Below, one piece after another: positions 44,901 to 51,694 of a DNA stretch of 59,938 bases (positions within the stretch are counted from its first letter, which is position 1; each line of letters opens with the position of its first letter). This DNA comes from a virus: IMG/VR virus record IMGVR_UViG_3300044970_000300, positions 1-59,938 of that record. One strand, 5' to 3'. The notes below the pieces were generated by a model, which was not told where the DNA came from, searched no databases, and worked only from the letters and a program-made list of their open reading frames with translations. A program made the translations under genes and the position numbers.

Positions 44901-45131
44901 CTATTTGTTCTTGAATGTTTTGTTGTAGTATTCTTCTGCTTGGTGATTAGTCCATTCGGTATGCGGATAGTCATCAAATACTCTTTGACCTTCTATGTGT
45001 GCATCTTCAATCTGCTCCTTCTCTTTCTCAAGCACTAGTTCCTCATCTATTAAAAGGTAGTTCACTACTTCTTCAGGGGGTAAACCTGATTTAAGTAATT
45101 TGTAAACTAGTTGTATTGCTGTCTGTTTCAT
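44901..45131 (-). CDS. Small acidic helical protein
   Basis: 76 residues. LVYKLLKSGLPPEEVVNYLL, then a strongly charged helix (EELVLEKEKEQIEDAHIEGQ) and an aromatic end with WTNHQAEEYYNKTF. It resembles short phage proteins of unknown function. The palindrome at 44864 follows its stop. Confidence 0.6.
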   Translation of the reverse strand: MKQTAIQLVYKLLKSGLPPEEVVNYLLIDEELVLEKEKEQIEDAHIEGQRVFDDYPHTEWTNHQAEEYYNKTFKNK

Positions 45132-45228
45132 TTCTCGTTGGTGTTAAAGAAAAAGACTCCGTTAATCAGGGCGGTTGCATTCCGCTTGCTGAATCCTAAT
45201 GCGCCATAAGCGGGCGGAGTTCTAATTT

Positions 45229-45630
45229 CTAGTTGTCTTTAAATGATTTCGTTTCTTGAACCATATGCAGAGCAAGAGTCATATATTGCTTAACTCTTTC
45301 TGCCTTGTCTTCTAACATCTCAATCGACTGAAACGTATCGCACACAGAACAGGAGCCGTACGCAACCGATGTGAAGATGTAGTCAGTCAGGCTGGGTTGG
45401 TATTCGTTACTGCAAAGGATGTAGATTTCGTTTCCTTGGAAAGTCCCATCGTCAATCTTTACAAACCTTCCCCAGTCCCACTCGCTGTACTCGTCATCGT
45501 TTGGTTTAGTTACAACCAAATTAAACAGCATCTCGTAGATGCTCTCGTACGAGTTAGGCTCGTTCTCGTTTAGCCATTGCTCAAGAAGATGCTTGCGCTC
45601 CTCCCATTGTTTTACATAGTTCAGTATCAT
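45229..45630 (-). CDS. Unknown phage protein
   Basis: 133 residues from the ATG at 45630, chosen because the longer frame from 45687 runs into the previous gene. Acidic and aromatic, with WDWGRFVKIDDGTFQGNEIY, then SYGSC-like Cys positions (GSCSVCDTF) and a helical end. The single CSVC pair is not enough for a zinc call. No family recognised. Confidence 0.55.
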   Translation of the reverse strand: MILNYVKQWEERKHLLEQWLNENEPNSYESIYEMLFNLVVTKPNDDEYSEWDWGRFVKIDDGTFQGNEIYILCSNEYQPSLTDYIFTSVAYGSCSVCDTFQSIEMLEDKAERVKQYMTLALHMVQETKSFKDN

Positions 45631-45643
45631 TTGTCGTTGTGTT

Positions 45644-45964
45644 TTAATGGGTCGGATTCGACCCCTTTGATTTAATGTATTCGTCAAAGTCTGAATACTT
45701 CAGCCCCCACATTACACTGAACCACATCATTTCCTTCTCTGCATAGGCTGCTCGCAACTTAAGTTCTCGCATAAGGTATTTCTTACCCCACTCCTCAAGT
45801 TCCTCGCCCTGCTTAAAGGTCATAGTATACTTCTGAAACCACTTATCTACGCCAACGATGTCGTCGTAGGTCACGTTGTGTCCAGCAATCTCAAACATCT
45901 TATTGATGATGTCAACGATTGCCTTCTCTTTCTTCTCTTCTCTGGTTAGTCGTTTAGTTGCCAT
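45644..45964 (-). CDS. Unknown helical phage protein
   Basis: 106 residues, basic at the N-terminus (TKRLTREEKKEKAIVDII), with a DIVGVDKWFQKYTMTFKQGE middle and aromatic helices. It overlaps the upstream gene by 19 bases. Function unknown. Confidence 0.55.
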   Translation of the reverse strand: MATKRLTREEKKEKAIVDIINKMFEIAGHNVTYDDIVGVDKWFQKYTMTFKQGEELEEWGKKYLMRELKLRAAYAEKEMMWFSVMWGLKYSDFDEYIKSKGSNPTH

Positions 45965-46296
45965 AACTCATAGTTGCTGTTTTGTGTCTTGAACTTGATG
46001 TAGTTATCTCGCTCTTCTACAATTTCTGTTATTGTAGTTGTCTGCCAAGTAAAGTAATCGTTGAACGGAGACAGAATTAATGAGTAGCCTACTGCTGGTT
46101 TACAGTGTCGAGCCTTGAACTTTCCTTCATTACTCCACTCAACCCACATCACCTCGTGACATTCTTTAGTTAATCCGTCTCGTTCACGAACTAGCTTCCA
46201 GTTAAAATCTTTCTCAAGAATCCCAAGCTCGATAGCAATCCTTAGAAGATTTTCTTGTAGCGTTATAGGAACTTTTGTTTGCTTTATCTTACTCAT
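45946..46296 (-). CDS. Unknown phage protein
   Basis: 116 residues, with a short basic N-terminal helix and a beta-rich C-terminal part (YFTWQTTTITEIVEERDNYI). One Cys-His pair (RHCKP) is present. It overlaps the next gene by 19 bases and the previous by four. No family recognised. Confidence 0.5.
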   Translation of the reverse strand: MSKIKQTKVPITLQENLLRIAIELGILEKDFNWKLVRERDGLTKECHEVMWVEWSNEGKFKARHCKPAVGYSLILSPFNDYFTWQTTTITEIVEERDNYIKFKTQNSNYELWQLND

Positions 46297-46550
46297 AATG
46301 CGTCTTCAATTAAAATCTCCCAATGGTCGTCGTGGCCAACGAATCCTGATGCGATTCCATCTAGTCCATACAGAGACATCTTAGTGCCGATAGATATGAA
46401 TGGTCCTCCGCTTGGGTCAACGAATATGATGTTGTCATCGTTGTCCCATCCACATCGTGTGTACTTGAAGTCTCCCCTCCAGTCGATGTTTCCGTTCTCG
46501 TTCTTCTCAAACGTGAACTCGTCTCCGTATCGGTTGGTGTACTTACTCAT
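46293..46550 (-). CDS. Unknown phage protein
   Basis: 85 residues from the ATG at 46550, which overlaps the previous stop (ATGA). Acidic and glycine-rich with DFKYTRCGWDNDDNIIFVDP and LYGLDGIASGFVGHDDHW. No known domain. Confidence 0.55.
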   Translation of the reverse strand: MSKYTNRYGDEFTFEKNENGNIDWRGDFKYTRCGWDNDDNIIFVDPSGGPFISIGTKMSLYGLDGIASGFVGHDDHWEILIEDAL

Positions 46551-46690
46551 TTCGTCTCTGATTTCTTGTCTAACCACCGACGATACATACTCGCGGCTAT
46601 AGCGATACGTTGTGGGTAGAACGGATAGTCAGCCTTGATGCGAGCCATTGCGATTCGTACGAATGCCTCACGCGTCTCTTTGTCGTTCAT
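46547..46690 (-). CDS. Very small helical protein
   Basis: 47 residues from the ATG at 46690: ETREAFVRIAMARIKADYPF followed by IAIAASMYRRWLDKK. The longer frame to 46882 runs through a hairpin-rich leader and is rejected. Coupled to the gene downstream by a four-base overlap. Confidence 0.55.
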   Translation of the reverse strand: MNDKETREAFVRIAMARIKADYPFYPQRIAIAASMYRRWLDKKSETK

Positions 46691-46763
46691 TTTCAAGCGG
46701 TTGTGTTTGTTGGTGATTTGACATAGTGCGCCTCTATTGCGCTTGTATACTAACCTTCGTATT

Positions 46764-46825
46764 CGTCTCCGAGGACTAGTGGCGGGAGTGGGGGCCCTTG
46801 AAAGCCCCCCTCCCCGCACAAGACG
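46764..46825. repeat. GC-rich hairpin in the leader of 46690
   Basis: GGGAG and GGGGGC (46784-46795) pair with GCCCCC and CTCCC (46804-46814) around an 8-base loop. Flanking CGTCT (46764) and AGACG (46821) can add an outer stem. No T-run follows on the minus strand. It is far more stable than its surroundings, within a 190-base stretch without a gene. Confidence 0.6.
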
Positions 46826-46888
46826 TCTCGTAATCGGCTTCTCCGATAGGGCGAAGTTAGCGCTCACGGACGACATAGTCAATGGATT

Positions 46889-47089
46889 TTACAATCTTGT
46901 TGGTAACTCGCTAAGCAGCCGTGTGTACGGCTTGTCTAGCAGTTGGTTGAGTAGGTGCTCACGCTCTGACTCTAGATAGTCACATCGCTCCTGCAACGCT
47001 ACCAACCGATTGTCTTTCTCCTTGAGTTCCTTATCCATCGCAACGATTCGGTGTTGCAGATAGAGTATCATATCTTGATTGTAGGTCAT
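46889..47089 (-). CDS. Small coiled-coil protein
   Basis: 66 residues forming one long coiled coil (MILYLQHRIVAMDKELKEK, then ALQERCDYLESEREHLLNQ). It overlaps the previous gene by four bases. Function unknown. Confidence 0.55.
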   Translation of the reverse strand: MTYNQDMILYLQHRIVAMDKELKEKDNRLVALQERCDYLESEREHLLNQLLDKPYTRLLSELPTRL

Positions 47090-47265
47090 ACGAATTTGAG
47101 ATTACGGATTGGGGTGTTACGCTTCCTGCCGAACGTGTCGACTATTTCAGCGCGTTGATTGCCCAGGCACCGCTTGTCGGTCTTGATTCCTACTAGAAGT
47201 GCTGGTGATTCGAATCCCAAGGGAGAGATTACGAATACGTTCGTCTTAATGATTTTGGATTCCAT
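47086..47265 (-). CDS. Small phage protein
   Basis: 59 residues: MESKIIKTNVFVISPLGFES, then LLVGIKTDKRCLGNQRAEIV and a basic end. A compact beta-type domain; no family named. The leader carries the 17-base repeat at 47301 and a TTCAATTCAACAAC-like stretch before the ATG. Confidence 0.6.
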   Translation of the reverse strand: MESKIIKTNVFVISPLGFESPALLVGIKTDKRCLGNQRAEIVDTFGRKRNTPIRNLKFV

Positions 47266-47300
47266 AGTTGTTGAAGTGAATTGATTTTGCGTCTCGAATG

Positions 47301-47317
47301 CGTTTCGTGATAGTGGA
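47301..47317 (-). repeat. 17-base leader repeat, copy 1
   Basis: On the minus strand TCCACTATCACGAAACG, upstream of the ATG at 47265 and just after the stop of the glucosaminidase. An identical copy lies at 49892-49908. Confidence 0.7.
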
Positions 47318-47319
47318 CA

Positions 47320-47868
47320 TTAAAAAACATCGCGCAGACCATCACGTTCGATGACCTCGCGAAGTTTGGTTTCATAGTGTACATCCTCAGCGTATCGGCT
47401 CAGTAGCGCGAAGAATTCGTCCTCCGTGCGGCAGACGCTCGCATAGGTAGCACACCAATACGCGTAGTCGAGGACGCTGTCCTCCCACGTAGAGTAGTAG
47501 GCGTGACCTCTAGACGTTCCCGCCGCGAGGTTGACACGCACACGTGCTTGCTTCATACCGAACAGGTTGTTGTTCTCAGTGAAGATGGACGAACTATAGT
47601 TCGCGCTCTCCAATTTTGCCTGAGCCAACGCAATGTGCGGATACTTAATGTTCAACCGCTTGAATGTCTCAATCAGTCGTTGCTCCGTGAATGCGGCATC
47701 GGTCACGTTCACGTTGAGTATGCTCTCGTAGAGCCTCTCGTCTGCGTTTTGGACTCCGTAGAGACCGAACCCGACCAAGGTAGCCGCCGTAGCCATAGCC
47801 ACAGCGACACCCTTGGTGGATACTATCGGTTTGAACACTAGGTGTTCCCTGTCATACTTGTACAACAT
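47320..47868 (-). CDS. Membrane-anchored or secreted glucosaminidase (lysozyme-type endolysin)
   Basis: 182 residues. Residues about 19-38 (KGVAVAMATAATLVGFGLYG) are a membrane or signal-anchor segment. Residues about 75-180 match the glucosaminidase family: PHIALAQAKLESANYSSSIFTENNNLFGMK, with Glu87 as the catalytic acid, and YSTWEDSVLDYAYWC. It should cut glycan strands of peptidoglycan in the periplasm. Being in the early operon next to amidotransferase and amidoligase genes, not with the holin, suggests a role other than final lysis, such as cell-wall editing. That is inference. Confidence 0.8.
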   Translation of the reverse strand: MLYKYDREHLVFKPIVSTKGVAVAMATAATLVGFGLYGVQNADERLYESILNVNVTDAAFTEQRLIETFKRLNIKYPHIALAQAKLESANYSSSIFTENNNLFGMKQARVRVNLAAGTSRGHAYYSTWEDSVLDYAYWCATYASVCRTEDEFFALLSRYAEDVHYETKLREVIERDGLRDVF

Positions 47869-47871
47869 AGC

Positions 47872-48654
47872 CTACCATATTCCGTCCTCGTCCAACGTGT
47901 CGCGTAGGTATTCGCTACGCAGTTCGTGCTTGCTTGCATTCCATTTGTACGACGGCTCGTCATCGAAGTCATCGAGGAAGTCCGTGTACTTAGGTGCCTT
48001 AGGGATAGCAACCTTGCGCTCGCTGTCCCAAATGGTAGGCTGAGTCACGGCGTTGGCGTATGAGCCTGTCTTGTACACCTTCTTGCTACCTGCCCATACG
48101 TAGTCGTTTACACGCTTGTACGAGTCGTTGCTGAACCAATTTCCGTCGACATCGTAGTGACCTAGTTGGTCGTTGAGGATACGTACCTCACCGCGCCAAT
48201 CAAGGAACGCTACTTTGTTGTGGGAACCGATGATTGTCAGAGCCATAGCACGGATGCCCGCGTGGTCGAGGAAGTCGACGTTGTCAGGGTAGAACTTGCC
48301 TAGCATCTGAGCGAACTCACGAGTGTCGCTGACCTTGTGGTCACCTAGACCCGAGATGACTCCGTTGTGAATCAGTGATACACGACCCTCGGTCACGCTG
48401 TGCGGATGGAGCATATCCTTGCCCTTGCCGTGCGTTGCGATGCGGAAGTGAATCAAGATGGGAGTGTCGGTGAGTTCACGTATGAACTCGTACTCCTCAA
48501 AGAAGTCATCGAAGTTGTAGCCCTCGTGGTAGGTCATCACCTTGCCGTTGTCGACGTAGGCGATGCCTGCTCCGTGGTTGTTATTATCCCAAGCATTCTT
48601 GAGTTGTTTCTTGGTGAGAAAAGAGTTCGGTTGATTTACGATTGCGATACACAT
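47872..48654 (-). CDS. Class II glutamine amidotransferase
   Basis: 260 residues. It begins MCIAIV, so removal of the initiator Met would expose the nucleophile Cys2. HFRIATHGKGKDMLHPH, SLIHNGVISG and SDTREFAQML match the class II (Ntn) glutaminase domain. It releases ammonia from glutamine for a partner enzyme. No synthetase domain is fused, so the acceptor must be another protein; the amidoligase at 49972 is the obvious candidate. It lies three bases after the start region of the glucosaminidase (stop at 47872). Confidence 0.85.
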   Translation of the reverse strand: MCIAIVNQPNSFLTKKQLKNAWDNNNHGAGIAYVDNGKVMTYHEGYNFDDFFEEYEFIRELTDTPILIHFRIATHGKGKDMLHPHSVTEGRVSLIHNGVISGLGDHKVSDTREFAQMLGKFYPDNVDFLDHAGIRAMALTIIGSHNKVAFLDWRGEVRILNDQLGHYDVDGNWFSNDSYKRVNDYVWAGSKKVYKTGSYANAVTQPTIWDSERKVAIPKAPKYTDFLDDFDDEPSYKWNASKHELRSEYLRDTLDEDGIW

Positions 48655-48666
48655 AATTGAAATGAA

Positions 48667-48852
48667 TTAGTCGTTATTATAGTTTACGATGTAGCCAAAG
48701 GCTGAGATGAGGAACAAGAGTCCCCCTCCTACTATTAGGATGCCTGTGGACTCAGATGCGTGACCCTGTGCGAGTCGAGCGGTTACTCCGATGATTAGCA
48801 TAATCAGTGCGAAGTACACACCCACACGAAAGAATTTTTTGTCGTCGTTCAT
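48667..48852 (-). CDS. Small two-span membrane protein
   Basis: 61 residues with two membrane segments (VGVYFALIMLIIGVTARL and GILIVGGGLLFLISAFGYIV) separated by a short QGHASEST loop. It overlaps the upstream gene by four bases. Such proteins can act as accessory holins or superinfection factors; nothing here tells which. Confidence 0.6.
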   Translation of the reverse strand: MNDDKKFFRVGVYFALIMLIIGVTARLAQGHASESTGILIVGGGLLFLISAFGYIVNYNND

Positions 48853-49049
48853 AGTTCTAGTGCTTGTAGTGAAACATTGCCTTTCTTATCAATCCAACCC
48901 GCCTCGATTAGTTTTCGAGCGGTGCGTCCGTATGAGCCCTGTAAGACCCAAGCCTGTCCTGTTGCGATTAGGTCGGCAAAGAGAAACACAACCTGTTGGT
49001 CGTCGAGTTCTCCGTTCTCGTACTGAATGATTAGGTCTATCTGACTCAT
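48849..49049 (-). CDS. Conserved-type small phage protein
   Basis: 66 residues. The pattern IIQYENGELDDQQVVFLFADLIATG-x-AW-x-LQGSYGRTARKLIEAG is one I have met in many phages of unrelated hosts (DUF7417-like, label uncertain). All-helical; function unknown. Four-base overlap with both neighbours. Confidence 0.7.
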   Translation of the reverse strand: MSQIDLIIQYENGELDDQQVVFLFADLIATGQAWVLQGSYGRTARKLIEAGWIDKKGNVSLQALEL

Positions 49050-49219
49050 TTCACCTGTACGATTTCGTAGTTGGTCGCCTTGCTCGCGAACGCTAGCGCC
49101 TCGTCGAAGTCGAAGAACAGCGCAACCCTCACCGAGCGGTCACCTCCGTATGAGGCCGACACTTTGTACAAGGTGGTGGGGTATGGGGTATTTTCTGAAA
49201 AAAAGATTTCTCGTAGCAT
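49046..49219 (-). CDS. Small phage protein
   Basis: 57 residues: MLREIFFSENTPYPTTLYKV, then VRVALFFDFDEALAFASKA and EIVQVK. It has a beta-alpha-beta look. It overlaps the next gene by four bases. Function unknown. Confidence 0.6.
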   Translation of the reverse strand: MLREIFFSENTPYPTTLYKVSASYGGDRSVRVALFFDFDEALAFASKATNYEIVQVK

Positions 49220-49236
49220 AATTAGTTTTTTTTAGT

Positions 49237-49629
49237 TTATTGAATGGTGAACCAATCCTCGTCCATATTGAACTCGTCGATTTGCGCTTGCGTTACGAAC
49301 GCCTCGCAGTACCACGAGCCTTCATCGTTGTCGAAGTTTTCGTCGGCCGTTACGATTGTATCTAGTAGCGTCTCCCACTCTCGAACGAAGTCGGCTACGT
49401 CTGAGTCGTTTCCATCGAAGTATGTCCACACACGAAGTAAGTCTTCCTGTTTCGTGTCTTCGGTTGAGGTCACCTCTACGTCTACACCTGTAGGGTCGCA
49501 GAGGTTTTTGATAGTTTTTCGGCTGTAAGCCTTTTCGTACGCAATTTCCTTGGCCTTATCGTAATCCTCTGCTTGGATAATAAAGTCTTCGGAGTTGGTG
49601 ATTGTAATGGTGAATTTGTAAGAGTTCAT
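49237..49629 (-). CDS. Acidic phage protein downstream of hammerhead 1
   Basis: 130 residues, strongly acidic. A beta-alpha start (SYKFTITITNSEDFIIQAED, YDKAKEIAYEKAYSR) resembles small alpha/beta domains that follow amidoligase-type genes, but I cannot name it. Its start lies 21 bases after the predicted hammerhead cleavage site at 49650/49651, so its mRNA would begin UUAACC after self-cleavage. Confidence 0.6.
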   Translation of the reverse strand: MNSYKFTITITNSEDFIIQAEDYDKAKEIAYEKAYSRKTIKNLCDPTGVDVEVTSTEDTKQEDLLRVWTYFDGNDSDVADFVREWETLLDTIVTADENFDNDEGSWYCEAFVTQAQIDEFNMDEDWFTIQ

Positions 49630-49644
49630 CTTAAAGTTTTTTAT

Positions 49645-49694
49645 GGTTAAGACGCCTCACGGCGTTTCGTCTACTAAAGCCTCGTCAGTTAACC
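49645..49694 (-). ncRNA. Hammerhead ribozyme 1 (type I)
   Basis: Read on the minus strand: stem I GGTTAA (49694-49689), core CTGACGA (49688-49682), stem II GGCT/AGAC with one G-A mismatch, core GAAA (49668-49665), stem III CGCC/GGCG closed by a GTGA tetraloop, cleavage triplet GTC, stem I partner TTAACC (49650-49645). All invariant core bases are present. Predicted cleavage is between 49651 and 49650. The stop codon of the upstream gene (TAA, 49691-49689) is part of stem I. Confidence 0.88.
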
Positions 49695-49889
49695 TTGCTC
49701 GTTTATGTACTGCGTCAGCACCTCGTCAGCCGCATTCAAATTTTCCTCGAGTTCGAGGGACTGCCGCTCGATTATGTCGAACGCAATCAGTTTGTAGCGC
49801 TCGTCTTCGTCGGTGGCTTCTATGAACCTAGACACACTACTCAGGTAGTTCTCATAGGCTCTCATCATTTGCTTTAGTTCGTGTTTCAT
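49689..49889 (-). CDS. Small acidic helical protein co-released with the amidoligase
   Basis: 66 residues from the ATG at 49889; the longer frame from 49970 runs through the amidoligase stop region and leader. Helical and acidic (MMRAYENYLSSVSRFIEATD, QSLELEENLNAADEVL). It sits between the amidoligase and hammerhead 1, and its stop codon is inside stem I of the ribozyme. Carrier-like size and charge make it a possible partner or substrate of the amidoligase; this is a guess. Confidence 0.6.
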   Translation of the reverse strand: MKHELKQMMRAYENYLSSVSRFIEATDEDERYKLIAFDIIERQSLELEENLNAADEVLTQYINEQG

Positions 49890-49891
49890 TT

Positions 49892-49908
49892 CGTTTCGTG
49901 ATAGTGGA
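49892..49908 (-). repeat. 17-base leader repeat, copy 2
   Basis: TCCACTATCACGAAACG on the minus strand, two bases before the ATG at 49889; identical to 47301-47317. Confidence 0.7.
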
Positions 49909-49971
49909 AAGAAAGGCCGCGCCGTACCGCGACCTGTCGTTTTAACCACACCCTTGTACGGAGGGGACATC

Positions 49972-51480
49972 TTACGCTTGGCCGATAGCCTTGCGGATAG
50001 TGTGTGAACCGAACTTCGACTCTACCGCACGGCTAGTGAAGTTCTGAACGCTAGCGTAGGCACGCTTCATTCGCTCCAAGGTGCGGTCGTAGTTGTCGCT
50101 GTTGGCTAGGAACTCGGTAGGTGACTGACCTTCCAAGCATCCACCGAATACGTAAACCAAGGCTTGCTTGCGTGCAAGTTTTTCGGCGCTGTATTGTGAG
50201 CGGAGTAACTTGTTCAGTTTTTTGTCGCTGAACATTGCATCTGCAACCTCGGTGAACTTAGTGTACGTTCCGTTGTCGATTTGCTTTACAATCCACTGCA
50301 CTAGTTTAGTGCGGAACTTGATTGACTCGAGCGTTGATACCGCGCTGAAGATGCGAAGTTCAACCGCGTCCTTCGGTAGTGTGCCGAAGTTGCAGTTGTA
50401 GATTGCCCTGCGGCTACCGCGCTTCATCTCGTCCTTGTTTTGGATGCCGCCGTAATCGGTGCTGAGGCGGCCTTCGTACAGGCTGAAAAGTAGCGGGATA
50501 AACGGAGCCAACTTGTCAATCAGGTCAACTGCGGTTACACCTCGACGGCTGATTGTGATGTGCCCACCACAGCGACGTGAGTAACCCGAATTCATAACCC
50601 AATCGAGTCGGTCGAACTCGTCGAACATCGTCTTCGTGTCGAGTAGGTTAAATACAGGAGACACAGCCTCGAAACCTGTGCGGCTGTCGAGCGATGAGTC
50701 ACGCTCAACAATCCATCCGTTGCCTAGGTTTGAACTAGCCCAAGCACAGCGGTTGCGTGCCTCGCGGTCTTCTTTCTCAACCTCGAAGCCTACGAACCAA
50801 TCAACACTTGCGTCGTTTAGGACGCTTTTGCTGCGTGACGTAAGGTGGTAACCTCCCAACGATGGTGCGTCTCCGTAACGACGGCCGACTTCGGCGTTCT
50901 CGAAGATTGCCGTGCGTCCCTCCCACTCACCAACAACCAAGTCGTTGTCGCTACGACGGATTTGGCTTAGGTACTCGTGGCGGTATTGGTCGTGCAGTCG
51001 AATCTCCTGAGAGGCGAAGTTTGCACCGAACAGCGGGTACTCGGATGTGCGGTAATCGGTGAACGCACACAGGTCGGTGGTGTATAATTGGCCGTCGATA
51101 ACAACGCAAACGAAGTTGGTTGGGTATTCGGTCATAGGCACAGCCTCGAACGTAGCGTCGCTGAGTTCAAGGTGCGGGAAGCCCTCGAGTCGGAGCGGGT
51201 TACGCTGTCCGCTAGTGTGGCGGTAGTAGATGTTTGCCTCAGTGCGGAGCGCACCGATGGTGATAAACATTGACTCGTGACAGCGCATATTGACATCAAT
51301 TCCGTACGCTGCTGCGTCGAGCGCCATAGGGAACAAGGTTTGCTTGGTGGTTCCGTCGCTAGCGATGTACCTGTAGCGGAAATAATCGTTGTTGACTCCG
51401 AAGTAGAAGTCGAACTGAGCGTTGTGGTATGCTCGGTGAAGTTCAATCTTGCGGCCTGATACGATGTTGGTGACTTTCAT
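49972..51480 (-). CDS. Amidoligase (COOH-NH2 ligase)
   Basis: 502 residues. The C-terminal half matches the amidoligase family of the glutamine synthetase-like fold: GFEVEKE (231-237), WIVERDSSLD (256-265), FEAVSP (270-275), CGGHITI (304-310) and VELRIFSA (373-380) hold the expected acidic, His and Arg positions for metal-ATP binding. These enzymes join a carboxylate to an amine using ATP. The N-terminal ~200 residues are a separate beta-rich domain, perhaps for substrate binding. The gene is flanked by hammerhead ribozymes, and the operon also encodes a class II amidotransferase and a GGCT-like protein. The substrate is unknown. Confidence 0.8.
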   Translation of the reverse strand: MKVTNIVSGRKIELHRAYHNAQFDFYFGVNNDYFRYRYIASDGTTKQTLFPMALDAAAYGIDVNMRCHESMFITIGALRTEANIYYRHTSGQRNPLRLEGFPHLELSDATFEAVPMTEYPTNFVCVVIDGQLYTTDLCAFTDYRTSEYPLFGANFASQEIRLHDQYRHEYLSQIRRSDNDLVVGEWEGRTAIFENAEVGRRYGDAPSLGGYHLTSRSKSVLNDASVDWFVGFEVEKEDREARNRCAWASSNLGNGWIVERDSSLDSRTGFEAVSPVFNLLDTKTMFDEFDRLDWVMNSGYSRRCGGHITISRRGVTAVDLIDKLAPFIPLLFSLYEGRLSTDYGGIQNKDEMKRGSRRAIYNCNFGTLPKDAVELRIFSAVSTLESIKFRTKLVQWIVKQIDNGTYTKFTEVADAMFSDKKLNKLLRSQYSAEKLARKQALVYVFGGCLEGQSPTEFLANSDNYDRTLERMKRAYASVQNFTSRAVESKFGSHTIRKAIGQA

Positions 51481-51506
51481 AACTGAAAAGAATTAAGTTT
51501 TGTAAT

Positions 51507-51560
51507 GGTTAAGACGAGGACGAATCCTCGTTTCGGCTACTAAAGCCTCGTCAGTTAACC
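51507..51560 (-). ncRNA. Hammerhead ribozyme 2 (type I)
   Basis: Read on the minus strand: stem I GGTTAA (51560-51555), core CTGACGA (51554-51548), stem II GGCT/AGCC, core GAAA (51534-51531), stem III CGAGGA/TCCTCG closed by TTCG, cleavage triplet GTC ending at 51513, stem I partner TTAACC (51512-51507). Stem III differs fully from ribozyme 1 yet pairs perfectly. Predicted cleavage is between 51513 and 51512, in the leader of the amidoligase. Confidence 0.92.
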
Positions 51561-51565
51561 TTTAT

Positions 51566-51664
51566 TTATTCGAGGTTGCTTTCATACTTGTAGATGCGAT
51601 AGTAGACATACGCTACAACTGCGGCTCCTATAAGCATCTGAATGAGTTCGAAAAAACTTTCCAT
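51566..51664 (-). CDS. 32-residue single-span membrane peptide
   Basis: From the ATG at 51664: ESFFELIQMLIGAAVVAYVYYR and a charged end. One membrane helix. It ends five bases before hammerhead 2. The same frame is open upstream to 52018, so it may instead be the C-terminal anchor of a longer basic protein. Confidence 0.5.
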   Translation of the reverse strand: MESFFELIQMLIGAAVVAYVYYRIYKYESNLE

Positions 51665-51694
51665 AATTGTTGTGGTTTTAAGTGGTTGAATTTT

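Noticed and set aside
46691-46882. N-terminal extension of the 47-residue gene
   Set aside because: It would be Arg/Pro-rich sequence translated from the GC-rich hairpin; the ATG at 46690 starts a normal helical peptide.
49890-49970. N-terminal extension of the 66-residue gene
   Set aside because: It overlaps the amidoligase stop region and the 17-base leader repeat; the ATG at 49889 begins the coherent helical protein.
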